A DNA stretch of 33,088 bases from an archaeon (GTDB lineage: Archaea; Iainarchaeota; Iainarchaeia; Iainarchaeales; GW2011-AR10). Shown here piece after piece: positions 20,418 through 28,451 of this stretch. The position numbers and the translations under genes were made by a program. Location of the stretch: assembly GCA_030651515.1 (NCBI GenBank), contig JAUSEO010000022.1, positions 1 to 33,088 of the forward strand, written 5' to 3'. The notes under the pieces are model-generated. The model worked only from the letters and a program-made list of their open reading frames with translations. It ran no database searches and had not been told where the DNA came from. Position 1 is the stretch's first letter, and every line of letters starts with the position of its first letter.

Positions 20418-20604
20418 CCAAAACTACCCACTAATGTTTGCTCCAATCAAATAAAAAGGCTTGCATTTTTAGCACTGTTTTAGTTAAATACAAAATACAG
20501 CAGTCAGCCTAAAAAAATGGTTATGCGTTTTTCTGATTAAAGGAGTTGTGTGACAGCAACATATTTATTGTTTTTTTGACTAAATCCTTGTGGCTGTTTT
20601 TTTT
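20418..20604. promoter_or_regulatory. AT-rich divergent region between GGGPS and the RPA-like gene
   Basis: It holds TATA-like boxes for both sides: reverse TTTTTATTT near 20450 for the synthase, and ACATATTTATTG at about 20558-20569 for the RPA-like gene. No ORF, tRNA or clear inverted repeat is seen in the rest. Confidence 0.4.
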
Positions 20605-21411
20605 ATGGAATGGAAAGATCTCGACAAAGACTCGCTGGTTGAAAGGATTTCTAAAGAAAGCCAAAAAGAAAAAACAGAAATAGAGAAAAGGGTTCATGAA
20701 AAAAAAGAAAAATTTGCAGGCCTCTTGACTGACCAGGGAGCGGCATTCATGGTTGCAAAAGAGCTTGGGCTTGAAATCGGAGCTGAAAAAACTACACTCC
20801 ACAGGCTCACACCCGGAATGCACGGCGTGTCAATCGAAGGAAAAATCGTGCACGTTTTCCCCCCAAAAAAATTCGACAAAAACGGGAAAAGCGGCGTACT
20901 GCAAAACATCGTAATCGGGGATGACACTGAGCAGACACGGCTCACAATCTGGAACGAGCACGTGAAACAATTTGAGGAGCAAAGAATCGAGAGAAACGAC
21001 TTCATCGAACTCAAAAACTGCAGTGTTTCCAGTTTCAATGAAAAAAAACAGTTAAGCCTCGGATTCAACGGGACAATAAGGGTGCTGAAAAAAAACCCGG
21101 GTGAAAAAAAATTGCTTGCAGGCCTTTCAGCCGGGCAGAACAGCGTGGACGTGGAATGCACGCTTGAGCGGGTTTTTGAGGAAAAAACCTTTACAAATGC
21201 AAGGGGCGAGGGAAAACTCCTCGCGTTTTTGGTCAAAGACGATTCATTAATCATGCGCGCGGTTGCCTGGAACGAGGCAATAAACGAAATCAAAAAAGCA
21301 AGCGTGGGGTCAAAACTAAAAATTGAAGGCGCTTATACCAAGCAATCCCTCAACGGCGTGGAACTAAACCTGGGGAACACTGCACGCGTAATCGTGGAAC
21401 CGCTTGCTTGA
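20605..21411 (+). CDS. RPA-like ssDNA-binding protein with two OB folds
   Basis: A 268-aa protein. A charged helical N-terminus (about 1-60) containing LLTDQGAAFMVAKELGL is followed by OB fold 1 (about 70-165: GVSIEGKIVHVFPPKKF, QNIVIGDDTEQTRLTIWNEH, NDFIELKNCSVSSFNEKKQL) and OB fold 2 (about 180-265: SVDVECTLERVFEEKTF, LLAFLVKDDSLIMRAVAWNE, GSKLKIEGAYTKQSLNG). The L-T-I-W-N type motif matches archaeal RPA and the short OB protein at 9370. Role: protecting ssDNA in replication and repair. ATG 20605 is chosen; an in-frame GTG at 20590 lies about 27 nt from the TATA box and could be a leaderless start. Confidence 0.86.
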   Translation: MEWKDLDKDSLVERISKESQKEKTEIEKRVHEKKEKFAGLLTDQGAAFMVAKELGLEIGAEKTTLHRLTPGMHGVSIEGKIVHVFPPKKFDKNGKSGVLQNIVIGDDTEQTRLTIWNEHVKQFEEQRIERNDFIELKNCSVSSFNEKKQLSLGFNGTIRVLKKNPGEKKLLAGLSAGQNSVDVECTLERVFEEKTFTNARGEGKLLAFLVKDDSLIMRAVAWNEAINEIKKASVGSKLKIEGAYTKQSLNGVELNLGNTARVIVEPLA

Positions 21412-21458
21412 AACTCTATTTTTTCAGCACCTTTATTTCCTTAAAGCCAATGCAAGAT

Positions 21459-21806
21459 TTAATTTCGATTTAAAAATTCCGGCCTGGACAAATAAATAAT
21501 AACTATTCCGACAAATTGCGTGACAAACTCAAAAACAAGAATGCTTGGGAAAAGGAAAGTGGCCAAATAACCCATTTGCACAAGCATTGTTACAGTCCAA
21601 CCCCATTTTTTCCTCAACAAGAAACCGAAAAAACTTACAACCCCGGCATACAAAAGCAAATCCCCAATGAAGCCAAAAGACAGAAAACGCCGAAGTGTAA
21701 ACTCAATTAAAATAGAAACAGACAGCAAAGCAAGTGAAATTAGCCAGAACACCTTTGAAGAAAACACAACATAATAATGATTTGCAGATTTAAAAATCCC
21801 ATCCAT
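21459..21806 (-). CDS. small membrane protein downstream of the ccdA-like gene
   Basis: A 115-aa protein with three or four hydrophobic segments (VFWLISLALLSVSILIEF; GFIGDLLLYAGVVSFFGFLL; TMLVQMGYLATFLFPSILVF; TQFVGIVIIYL). I do not recognise it. No catalytic motif or cysteine pair is visible. The ATG at 21806 lies 7 nt after the ccdA-like stop, so it is likely the second gene of that operon. An in-frame TTG at 21827 overlaps that stop and is less likely. Confidence 0.62.
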   Translation of the reverse strand: MDGIFKSANHYYVVFSSKVFWLISLALLSVSILIEFTLRRFLSFGFIGDLLLYAGVVSFFGFLLRKKWGWTVTMLVQMGYLATFLFPSILVFEFVTQFVGIVIIYLSRPEFLNRN

Positions 21807-21813
21807 GTAAAGC

Positions 21814-22545
21814 CTATTTTTGTTCAAGCTCTTTGAAACTTACCCCGGAAATGTAGGACAAAAATGCCGGAACAATCGGCAACACGCATGGGGAAAAAAA
21901 CGAGAGGATTCCTGCGGCAAACGCGACCACGAACGTTGGGTCAGAGCCTGCAAGGATTTCTTCAAGCCCAAGCCCCTGGACAAGGAAAAAACTCGAGATT
22001 CTTGAAAGGTTGCCAGTGAAAACCAGGACGCCAAGGAGTATGAGCAAAACTCCTGCAATTGCGTTGAAGAGGGGGAGTTTGTCTGAAAACCTTTCAATGA
22101 AGCCCGTAGCGCGGGAAATGAAAAGCCCCGCAATGAGAAAAGGCACGCCAAGGCCAAGCGAGTAAGAAAACAATAGCCAGAATGCGCTCCCGGGGTTTGT
22201 AGCTGCAAGAGTCAGAATCGCTCCAAGGATTGCACCTACGCAAGGGCTCCAACCGGCAGCAAAAGTCGCGCCAAAAACAAAAGAAGTCACGTAACTTACA
22301 GAAAAAGCCTTTGCCTTTAACTTGTGCCCGCGGTCAAGAAACGGGACTTTTAGAAGGCCAACAAGGTACAAGCCAAACAGGATTATTATTGCCCCGCCAA
22401 TGTAGGAAACCCACTGGCGCAAGTCATAGGAAATGCCTGAAAAAACAGTGCTCAAAAGGACTCCAAGCAGGGAAAAAACTGTTGCAAAACCCAGCACGAA
22501 AAAAACCGTGTTGAGAAAAATACGCAAACGCACGCCTGGGCCCAT
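21814..22545 (-). CDS. ccdA: CcdA-family thiol-disulfide transporter, apparently circularly permuted
   Basis: A 243-aa protein with six hydrophobic segments. CcdA/DsbD-type proteins pass electrons from cytoplasmic thioredoxin across the membrane through two cysteines, one in TM1 and one in TM4. Both motifs are present but reordered: GATFAAGWSPCVGAILGAIL (C102) comes early, and AGILSFFSPCVLPIVPAFLS (C220), normally at the N-terminus, is at the C-terminus. The N-terminus (LRIFLNTVFFVLGFATVFSL) aligns with normal TM2, so the breakpoint is in the TM1-TM2 loop. Helix orientation is preserved if both termini are cytoplasmic. The ATG is preceded by GGTAG and a TATA-like box, so the start is sound. 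Confidence 0.85.
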   Translation of the reverse strand: MGPGVRLRIFLNTVFFVLGFATVFSLLGVLLSTVFSGISYDLRQWVSYIGGAIIILFGLYLVGLLKVPFLDRGHKLKAKAFSVSYVTSFVFGATFAAGWSPCVGAILGAILTLAATNPGSAFWLLFSYSLGLGVPFLIAGLFISRATGFIERFSDKLPLFNAIAGVLLILLGVLVFTGNLSRISSFFLVQGLGLEEILAGSDPTFVVAFAAGILSFFSPCVLPIVPAFLSYISGVSFKELEQK

Positions 22546-22578
22546 AAAGCTACCTTTTTAATTTAATTGAAAAGAACG

Positions 22579-22599
22579 TATTTAAAACTTGGTTTAAAT
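22579..22599. promoter_or_regulatory. palindromic TATA-like boxes between ccdA-like gene and iminopeptidase gene
   Basis: TATTTAAAA (22579-22587) is about 34 nt before ATG 22617 on the plus strand and about 38 nt before the ATG at 22545 on the minus strand; a second TTTAAAT is at 22593-22599. The divergent gene pair probably shares this 71-nt region. Confidence 0.45.
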
Positions 22600-22616
22600 C
22601 CTGAAAGTGAAAAAAA

Positions 22617-23546
22617 ATGCAGCCACGCGTTTACAAAAAAGATTTTTTTGACGCAGGGCAAGGGCACGAACTCTACTTTGAGTTATACGGCAACCCAAAA
22701 GGCACTCCAGTCGTATTTCTTCACGGAGGGCCTGGTGCAGGGTTCTCTAAAAAAGATTACAGGTTCTTTGATCCACGCAAATTCAACGTCTTGTTTTTTG
22801 ACCAGCGCGGGGCAGGAAAAAGCAAAACAGCCGACCCGCTTTCATCAAACACGACAAAGCATTTGATTGAAGACACGAAAAAACTCATGCAGCACGTGGG
22901 TTTTGACAAAGCAATCGTCTTTGGCGGTTCGTGGGGAAGCTGCCTCTCAATGCTCTTTGCAATCAGGCACATGGACATGGTTTTGGGATTAGTGCTGAGG
23001 GGAATTTATTTGGCAGACCGCACTGCACGCGAGCACTTTTACCTGGGCGGGATAAAAAACTTTTACCCCGCCGAATTTGAAAAATTCATTTCACTTGTCC
23101 CAAAAAAGCACAGGAAAAGCCCGGAAAAATATTATTGCCAAAAAATACTCCACGGCAACAAAAAGGAACAGAAAAAATTCCTTGACGAGTGGGTGAGGAT
23201 AGAGCTATCCCTCCTGCACCTTGCGCCAAACCAAAAAGAAATTGGAAAAGAAATGGCGGGAAAATTGCACAGGCGGTTTGCACTCATTGAATGCCATTTC
23301 CTTTCACGCAACTGTTTTTTGCCATACGATTACGTAATCAAAAACGTGCACAAATTCTCGCACCTGCCGGTTTCAATCGTGCATGGGCGCTATGACATGG
23401 TCTGCCCGCCAGTATCCGCACTTGAGTTGCACCAAAAACTACCAAAGTCGAGGCTCTTTTTCACCATTGCTGGGCACGCGGGGCACGACGAGGAAAACGA
23501 AAAAAAACTCATTGAAGAAGTAAACCGCCTGCGAAAGATTGTCTGA
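22617..23546 (+). CDS. pip: proline iminopeptidase (alpha/beta hydrolase)
   Basis: It removes N-terminal proline from peptides. The 309-aa protein has the oxyanion HGGPGAG, the DQRGAGKS motif, nucleophile S105 in GGSWGS, acid D260 in VHGRYDMVCP, and histidine H287 in AGHAGHDE. These motifs and the length match prolyl aminopeptidases of peptidase family S33. It has no signal peptide, so it should be cytoplasmic, acting late in peptide breakdown. A TATA-like box about 34 nt upstream indicates a short leader. Confidence 0.92.
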   Translation: MQPRVYKKDFFDAGQGHELYFELYGNPKGTPVVFLHGGPGAGFSKKDYRFFDPRKFNVLFFDQRGAGKSKTADPLSSNTTKHLIEDTKKLMQHVGFDKAIVFGGSWGSCLSMLFAIRHMDMVLGLVLRGIYLADRTAREHFYLGGIKNFYPAEFEKFISLVPKKHRKSPEKYYCQKILHGNKKEQKKFLDEWVRIELSLLHLAPNQKEIGKEMAGKLHRRFALIECHFLSRNCFLPYDYVIKNVHKFSHLPVSIVHGRYDMVCPPVSALELHQKLPKSRLFFTIAGHAGHDEENEKKLIEEVNRLRKIV

Positions 23547-23585
23547 AAAATAAAATAATGGCACCGGCAACCCACTCAAAGAGAA

Positions 23586-23593
23586 TTTATAAA
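23586..23593 (+). promoter_or_regulatory. TATA box upstream of radA
   Basis: TTTATAAA lies about 105 nt before the radA ATG at 23692, predicting a leader of roughly 75-80 nt. The leader includes a T7 run and GGGAG, but no clear secondary structure was found. 23547-23585 holds nothing recognisable. Confidence 0.5.
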
Positions 23594-23691
23594 CACCTGA
23601 ACAGTTGTTGTTTTAGGCAGGCATTCAAGGAAAAGCCACTCCACCCAAGAGGGTTTTTTTCAAACAGGTGCACTGCGGGAGCGTGTATTTT

Positions 23692-24639
23692 ATGGGAAAA
23701 GAAATAAAGGAAATATCTGATTTGCCTGGAATAGGCGCTGAAAGCGCGAAAAAACTGAAAGACTCAGGCTATAAGACGCTTGAAAGCATTGCTGTTTCTT
23801 CCCCAATCGAACTGACAGAGATTGCGGGCCTTGGCGACACCACGGCAGAAAAGGCAATCAAGGCAGCGCGCGACGCACTCGAAATGGGCTTTGAACCAGC
23901 ATTCATCCTGGCGGAAAAAAGAAAACTGGTTGAAAGGATTTCAACCGGCAGCAAAGAACTGGACTCCCTGATTGGGGGCGGGGTTGAAACCGGAAGCATT
24001 ACCGAGGTCTACGGAAAATATGCTTCGGGAAAAAGCCAATGGTGCTTTCAGTTGTGCGTAATGACACAGCTTCCAAAAGACAAGGGCGGGCTTGAAGGGG
24101 GAGTGCTGTACATTGATTCGGAGAACAGCTTCAGGCCAGAACGCGTGATTCAGGTGGCAAAGTTCATTGGAGTTGACCCTGAAGAAATACTGAAAAATAT
24201 TTACGTTGCACGCGCTTATAACGCAGACCACCAAATGCTTTTGGCAGAAAAATCAACAGAAATGATAAAGGAAAAAAGCATAAAACTTTTAATAGTTGAT
24301 TCACTCACAGCACAATTCCGGTCAGAATACCTGGGGCGGGGGATGCTTGCAGACCGCCAGCAAAAACTAAACAAGCACATGCGCGTACTACAGCGCCTGG
24401 CAGAGCTCAGCAATGTGGCAGTGCTTGTCACAAACCAGGTAATGGAAAACCCGGGGATTCTTTTTGGAGACCCCACCACGCCAATCGGGGGCAACATAGT
24501 GGGGCATTCGAGCAAAACCCGCCTGTATTTGCGGAAAAGCAAGGAAGACAAGCGCGTTGCAAAACTCGTGGACTCACCTTCATTGCCGGACGGGGAAGCA
24601 CTTTACAGGATAACAGAGAACGGGATAGAGGACTCGTAA
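23692..24639 (+). CDS. radA: DNA repair and recombination protein RadA
   Basis: Archaeal RecA/Rad51 recombinase that forms filaments on ssDNA and drives strand exchange. It is 315 aa: an N-terminal helix-hairpin-helix domain (LPGIGAESAKKLKDSGYKTL), the linker FILAEKRKLVERISTGSKEL, Walker A GKYASGKS (108-115), Walker B LLIVDS (199-204), and the L2 region NQVMENPGILFGDPTTPIGG. Walker A differs from the usual GEFGSGKT but keeps G-x4-GKS. ATG 23692 is chosen because it starts at the family's conserved beginning; a GTG at 23668 is in frame. Full length. Confidence 0.96.
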   Translation: MGKEIKEISDLPGIGAESAKKLKDSGYKTLESIAVSSPIELTEIAGLGDTTAEKAIKAARDALEMGFEPAFILAEKRKLVERISTGSKELDSLIGGGVETGSITEVYGKYASGKSQWCFQLCVMTQLPKDKGGLEGGVLYIDSENSFRPERVIQVAKFIGVDPEEILKNIYVARAYNADHQMLLAEKSTEMIKEKSIKLLIVDSLTAQFRSEYLGRGMLADRQQKLNKHMRVLQRLAELSNVAVLVTNQVMENPGILFGDPTTPIGGNIVGHSSKTRLYLRKSKEDKRVAKLVDSPSLPDGEALYRITENGIEDS

Positions 24640-24652
24640 ATCCAAAATTGAT

Positions 24653-24677
24653 GTTTGCAGGCTAAATACCTGCAAAC
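24653..24677 (+). terminator. 9-bp perfect stem-loop after radA
   Basis: GTTTGCAGG (24653-24661) pairs perfectly with CCTGCAAAC (24669-24677) around CTAAATA, 14 nt after the radA stop. The following bases are A-rich with one short T4, so it is not a classical T-tract terminator; it may instead stabilise the mRNA 3' end. Confidence 0.45.
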
Positions 24678-24758
24678 AAAAACTTTTAAAAAAATAAAAA
24701 CACTACTTTTAATGTGAAAAAAATGGTTTGGGAAAGAGTTTTTGAAGTAATAGTTAAC

Positions 24759-24768
24759 ATTTAAAACT
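24759..24768 (+). promoter_or_regulatory. TATA box of the lemA-htpX operon
   Basis: ATTTAAAACT precedes the lemA ATG (24802) by about 37 nt. The remainder of 24678-24801 is AT-rich and shows nothing else. Confidence 0.45.
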
Positions 24769-24801
24769 AGTACATGGCAAATATTAATTGGGAAAAAATA
24801 A

Positions 24802-25362
24802 ATGGCACTTGACATAGTTTTAATCGTCATAATTGCGCTAATACTTATCTTTCTTGGCTGGTTAGTGATTACCTACAACGGTTTTATCCAGGGCAAAAAC
24901 AGGATACAGGAAGCCTGGAGCCAGATAGAAGTGCAAATGAAAAGAAGGTTTGACCTCGTGCCAAACCTTGTAGAGACTGTCAAGGGCTATGCCAGACACG
25001 AAAAAGGGACTTTTGAAATGGTCACCAAAGCGCGCAGTGCAATGCTTGAAGCAAAAACAGTCGGGGAATCAGCACGGGCAGAGAACATGCTTACAGGCGC
25101 ACTCAAATCATTGTTTGCAGTTGCAGAAGCATATCCTGACCTCAAGGCAAACCAGAACTTTTTGATGCTGCAGGAAGAACTCTCAGGAATAGAGTCAAAA
25201 ATCGCTTACGCAAGGCAATTCTACAACGGCGAAGTGCTCAAATACAACAACCTAGTGGAATTCTTCCCGTCAAACATTTTTGCAGGCATGTTCAGGTTTG
25301 AGAGAAAAGAATTCTTTGACGCAGAAGACATCGCTTCACAGCCAGTGAAAGTAAGCTTCTGA
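24802..25362 (+). CDS. lemA: LemA family membrane protein
   Basis: A 186-aa protein with one N-terminal helix (VLIVIIALILIFLGWLVI) and a helical bundle. Signature segments are YNGFIQGKNRIQEAWSQIEV, QMKRRFDLVPNLVETVKGYA, the acidic ALKSLFAVAEAYPDLKANQN, and IAYARQFYNGEVLKYNNLVE with FPSNIFAGMF. All are characteristic of LemA. The molecular role of LemA is not established; it is frequently encoded next to HtpX, as here (30-nt gap), suggesting a shared role in membrane protein quality control. Confidence 0.93.
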   Translation: MALDIVLIVIIALILIFLGWLVITYNGFIQGKNRIQEAWSQIEVQMKRRFDLVPNLVETVKGYARHEKGTFEMVTKARSAMLEAKTVGESARAENMLTGALKSLFAVAEAYPDLKANQNFLMLQEELSGIESKIAYARQFYNGEVLKYNNLVEFFPSNIFAGMFRFERKEFFDAEDIASQPVKVSF

Positions 25363-25392
25363 TAACTTAGAGCGGCTGTTCGGTGGCAGTTC

Positions 25393-26283
25393 ATGTATGA
25401 AGAGATAAGTAAAAACAAGCGTAACTCTTTTCTGCTCATAGCGGCGTTTGTCGTCTTCATCATTTTCCTCGGGTTTGTATTCGGGGAAATAATTTACCCC
25501 GGCTTTGGGATACCAGGGCTTTTCATTGCATTTGTAATAGCAATTCTCTTCGCGTTTTTTGGTTACTACTTTTCAGACAAGATAGTCTTGTCAATCAGCC
25601 ACGCACGCGAAGTCCAGAAAGGGGAATACCCATACCTATTCAACCTGATTGAAGGGCTTGCCATGGCTGCAGGCATCCCAAAACCCAAAGCATACGTGAT
25701 TGACGACACTGCGCTAAACGCTTTTGCAACAGGCCGCGACCCGGAACACTCAGTCATTGTAGTCACCACAGGCATAATGAACAAACTGAAAAGGGAAGAA
25801 CTTGAAGGGGTCATTGCGCACGAAATGAGCCACATCAAAAACTATGACATCAGAATGATGACACTTGCAGTGGTTTTTGTAGGAGTAGTGGCGCTTTTAA
25901 GTGACATGATGCTAAGAAGCATGCTCTGGGGGCGCCATGACAACCGTGGAAAAGGCAGCATTGGAATTGTTTTGCTTGTAGTCGGGATACTCTTGGCTAT
26001 TCTTGCCCCAATCATTGCAACGCTTTTGAAGCTTGCTGTTTCAAGGGAACGCGAGTACCTCGCTGATGCAAGTGGCGCAATGCTTACAAGAAACCCCGGC
26101 GGGCTTGCCTCCGCACTTGAAAAAATATCAGCCGACAAGGAACCGCTTGAAGCCGCAAACAAGGCAACCGCACATTTGTACATCTCAAACCCCCTCAAGG
26201 AAAACAACAAGGGCTGGTTTGACGGAATGTTCTCAACCCACCCCCCAGTCGAAAAACGGATTGCACGACTAAGGGAAATGTGA
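25393..26283 (+). CDS. htpX: HtpX-type membrane zinc metalloprotease (M48)
   Basis: A 296-aa protein with two N-terminal and about two central transmembrane segments. The zinc site is H143-E144-x-x-H147 (AHEMSHIKN) with the third ligand E221 (REREYLAD). Substrate-cleft segments DDTALNAFATGRDPEHSVIV and the C-terminal FSTHPPVEKRIARL match the family. HtpX degrades misfolded membrane proteins with the active site on the cytoplasmic side. It lies between lemA and the thioredoxin-like gene, whose GTG start overlaps its stop by 4 nt. Confidence 0.94.
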   Translation: MYEEISKNKRNSFLLIAAFVVFIIFLGFVFGEIIYPGFGIPGLFIAFVIAILFAFFGYYFSDKIVLSISHAREVQKGEYPYLFNLIEGLAMAAGIPKPKAYVIDDTALNAFATGRDPEHSVIVVTTGIMNKLKREELEGVIAHEMSHIKNYDIRMMTLAVVFVGVVALLSDMMLRSMLWGRHDNRGKGSIGIVLLVVGILLAILAPIIATLLKLAVSREREYLADASGAMLTRNPGGLASALEKISADKEPLEAANKATAHLYISNPLKENNKGWFDGMFSTHPPVEKRIARLREM

Positions 26284-27410
26284 AAATAGTGGATGACAAA
26301 ACACGAAATGTTCTGCTTGCATTTGCAATAGTGTTTATAGTCGGAGCAATTCTCGTTCTCAAAAACCCGTTTGTCCAGGAACAACCAGTGCTCCCACAGG
26401 CGCAAGAGCAGGCACTACAGGGAGAGCCAGAGCCAAGCCCCTACCCGGTTGCACCGGAAATAATCGGCATAAAGGGCTGGATAAATTCCGAGCCACTCAC
26501 GCTTTCCGCCCTGCGTGGGAAAATCGTGCTCGTGGATTTCTGGACTTATTCCTGCATCAACTGCATTAGAACACTGCCTTACCTCAAACAATGGCACGAA
26601 AAATACTCTAACACGGGTTTTGTCCTGATTGGCGTGCACAGCCCGGAGTTTGATTTTGAGAAAAAACTTGAAAACGTGCAAAAAGCCGTGGACGAATTTG
26701 GGATTGCATACCCAATTGCACTTGACAGTGACATGGAAACATGGAAGAATTACAAGAACCATTTTTGGCCCGCAAAATACCTCATTGACGCTGATGGCAA
26801 AATAAGGTACACGCACTTTGGCGAGGGCAATTACGAGGAAACAGAACAAAAAATCCAGGAACTCTTAGAAGAAGCAATGCAGGGGCAAATAGACGTTGAA
26901 ATAACAAAAGAAGAAGAAAAAAACGGGGAAGCGGGTTTTTTCAGGACGCGCGAGTTATACGCAGGATACACTTTTGGTGGGGATTACTTGGGAAACCCAG
27001 GGGGTTTCAGCAGGGAAAAAACAGGGGTGTACACCGACCCCCAAGAACATGTCGACGGGAAAATGTACCTCCAGGGAGAATGGGCCCACTACCCAGAATA
27101 TGTGAAGCACGCAAGAACAACTGACGCACTGGCGGATTACGTTGCAATCAAGTACATTGCATCGGAAGTGAACATCGTTGCAGGAGCAGCACCACAACCA
27201 TATAAAGTCTACATAACCCTTGATGGAGTTGACCTCACTAATAGATACGCAGGAAAAGACGTTCAATTCACAGAAGAAGGAAAAGCTTTCATTGAAGTTT
27301 TGGAAAACAAATTGTACAACGTGATTAACGGGCCGCTTGGTATAAGAGAATTGAAATTGTACAGCGACTCAAACGATTTTTTGCTTTACACTTTCACTTT
27401 CGGCGGGTAA
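26280..27410 (+). CDS. membrane-anchored thioredoxin-like protein with DipZ-type C-terminal domain
   Basis: A 376-aa protein with a GTG start overlapping the htpX stop (GTGA). One N-terminal helix (VLLAFAIVFIVGAILVL) and a Pro/Gln/Glu-rich linker place the rest outside the cell. A thioredoxin/TlpA domain (about 60-200) has VLVDFWTYSCINCIRTLPYL with redox C92-x-x-C95, VHSPEFDFEKKLENVQ and the cis-Pro region HFWPAKYLID. The C-terminal domain (about 225-376; ELYAGYTFGG, YLQGEWAHYPEYV, KVYITLDG) matches the extra domain of DipZ proteins, where CcdA and thioredoxin are fused. Here CcdA is a separate gene 4 kb away. The last 17 bp overlap the convergent M42 gene. Confidence 0.9.
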   Translation: MKIVDDKTRNVLLAFAIVFIVGAILVLKNPFVQEQPVLPQAQEQALQGEPEPSPYPVAPEIIGIKGWINSEPLTLSALRGKIVLVDFWTYSCINCIRTLPYLKQWHEKYSNTGFVLIGVHSPEFDFEKKLENVQKAVDEFGIAYPIALDSDMETWKNYKNHFWPAKYLIDADGKIRYTHFGEGNYEETEQKIQELLEEAMQGQIDVEITKEEEKNGEAGFFRTRELYAGYTFGGDYLGNPGGFSREKTGVYTDPQEHVDGKMYLQGEWAHYPEYVKHARTTDALADYVAIKYIASEVNIVAGAAPQPYKVYITLDGVDLTNRYAGKDVQFTEEGKAFIEVLENKLYNVINGPLGIRELKLYSDSNDFLLYTFTFGG

Positions 27411-28449
27411 CTAATTCTTTCATCGTGCCAAATACTGGCGGTTTTTTCAGGAATGCTTCAAGCAGGGCAAGGCATTTCTCCACGTCTTTGAGGCTTGCAA
27501 GCCCGATTGTTGAATGGATGTTCCTTACAACCACGCCTATAACAGTTGCCGGGACGCCTGAGCGCGAAATGCTTATGTACATCGCGTCAGTTGTGCCAAA
27601 ATCAGTGACTTCAAGCTGTAACGGGATTTTTTTTGCCTTGGAAAGATTGATGAAGTGATCCACAAGCGCCCTGTTTGAAACCATTTCAGAGTCCTTTATA
27701 GTGATGAATGGCCCTTTGCCCATGATATTTGCGCCATTTGGCTCAGAGTCACTTGCGTTTGTCACGTCAACTGCCACTGCAATGTCTGGCCCCACTTCAA
27801 AAGCAGAGGTCTTTGCGCCATACAAGCCAATCTCTTCCTGCACTGTAAAAACATAATAAATTTCTTGCAGATTTTTTTTCATCCTGCGCGCAAGCATTAT
27901 GAGAATATAGCACCCGATCCTGTCATCAAGGGATTTACCGGAAATAATGCCATTGTTTCCTGCAAAGTAGGATTTTTCTTCAGCCACAATGAAGTTCCCG
28001 ATTCTCACGCCTTTTTTTACGAGCTCTTTTTTTCCAATACCCGTGTCTACAAAAAGCCTGTCAGGTTTTGGCATTCTGTCAGGTATCTCTTTTCCGTCAT
28101 GAAGTTCGCTGAAAGAAATTATTCCATGCAGTGGCCTGTTTTTTATAGTGGTTTCAATGTGGACTTTCTGGCCAATTAACGTGATTGGCTCTATGCCACC
28201 AAGAAGAGAAAACATTATCCGCCCGTTTTCCTTTATTTCTTTCACTATCAGGCCGATTTCATCCATGTGTGCTGCAAGCATTATCTTTGGCCCTTTTCCC
28301 TTTTTGTGGCAAATGAGGTTTCCAAGCTTGTCAACATGCATCTCGTCAACAAGGCTCTTCATTTCATTTACTATTTCAGTTCTTATCCGCTCTTCAAAGC
28401 CACTCACGCCATAAGCATCCAAAAGCCTCTGCAGCAAAACCAAGTCCAT
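27394..28449 (-). CDS. M42-family metalloaminopeptidase (TET/endoglucanase-like)
   Basis: A 351-aa binuclear zinc aminopeptidase, probably a large TET-type oligomer acting on peptides in the cytoplasm. Metal and catalytic residues: H61 and D63 (AAHMDEIG), D175 (SLDDRIG), E205-E206 (VQEEIGLYGA), D228 (VAVDVT), H312 (RNIHSTIG). The substrate preference (glutamyl, leucyl or other) cannot be read from the sequence. It is the last of three genes, 2 nt after the aminotransferase stop, so amino acids released here may feed the upstream enzymes of the same operon. Confidence 0.93.
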   Translation of the reverse strand: MDLVLLQRLLDAYGVSGFEERIRTEIVNEMKSLVDEMHVDKLGNLICHKKGKGPKIMLAAHMDEIGLIVKEIKENGRIMFSLLGGIEPITLIGQKVHIETTIKNRPLHGIISFSELHDGKEIPDRMPKPDRLFVDTGIGKKELVKKGVRIGNFIVAEEKSYFAGNNGIISGKSLDDRIGCYILIMLARRMKKNLQEIYYVFTVQEEIGLYGAKTSAFEVGPDIAVAVDVTNASDSEPNGANIMGKGPFITIKDSEMVSNRALVDHFINLSKAKKIPLQLEVTDFGTTDAMYISISRSGVPATVIGVVVRNIHSTIGLASLKDVEKCLALLEAFLKKPPVFGTMKELVTRRK

Positions 28450-28451
28450 TT

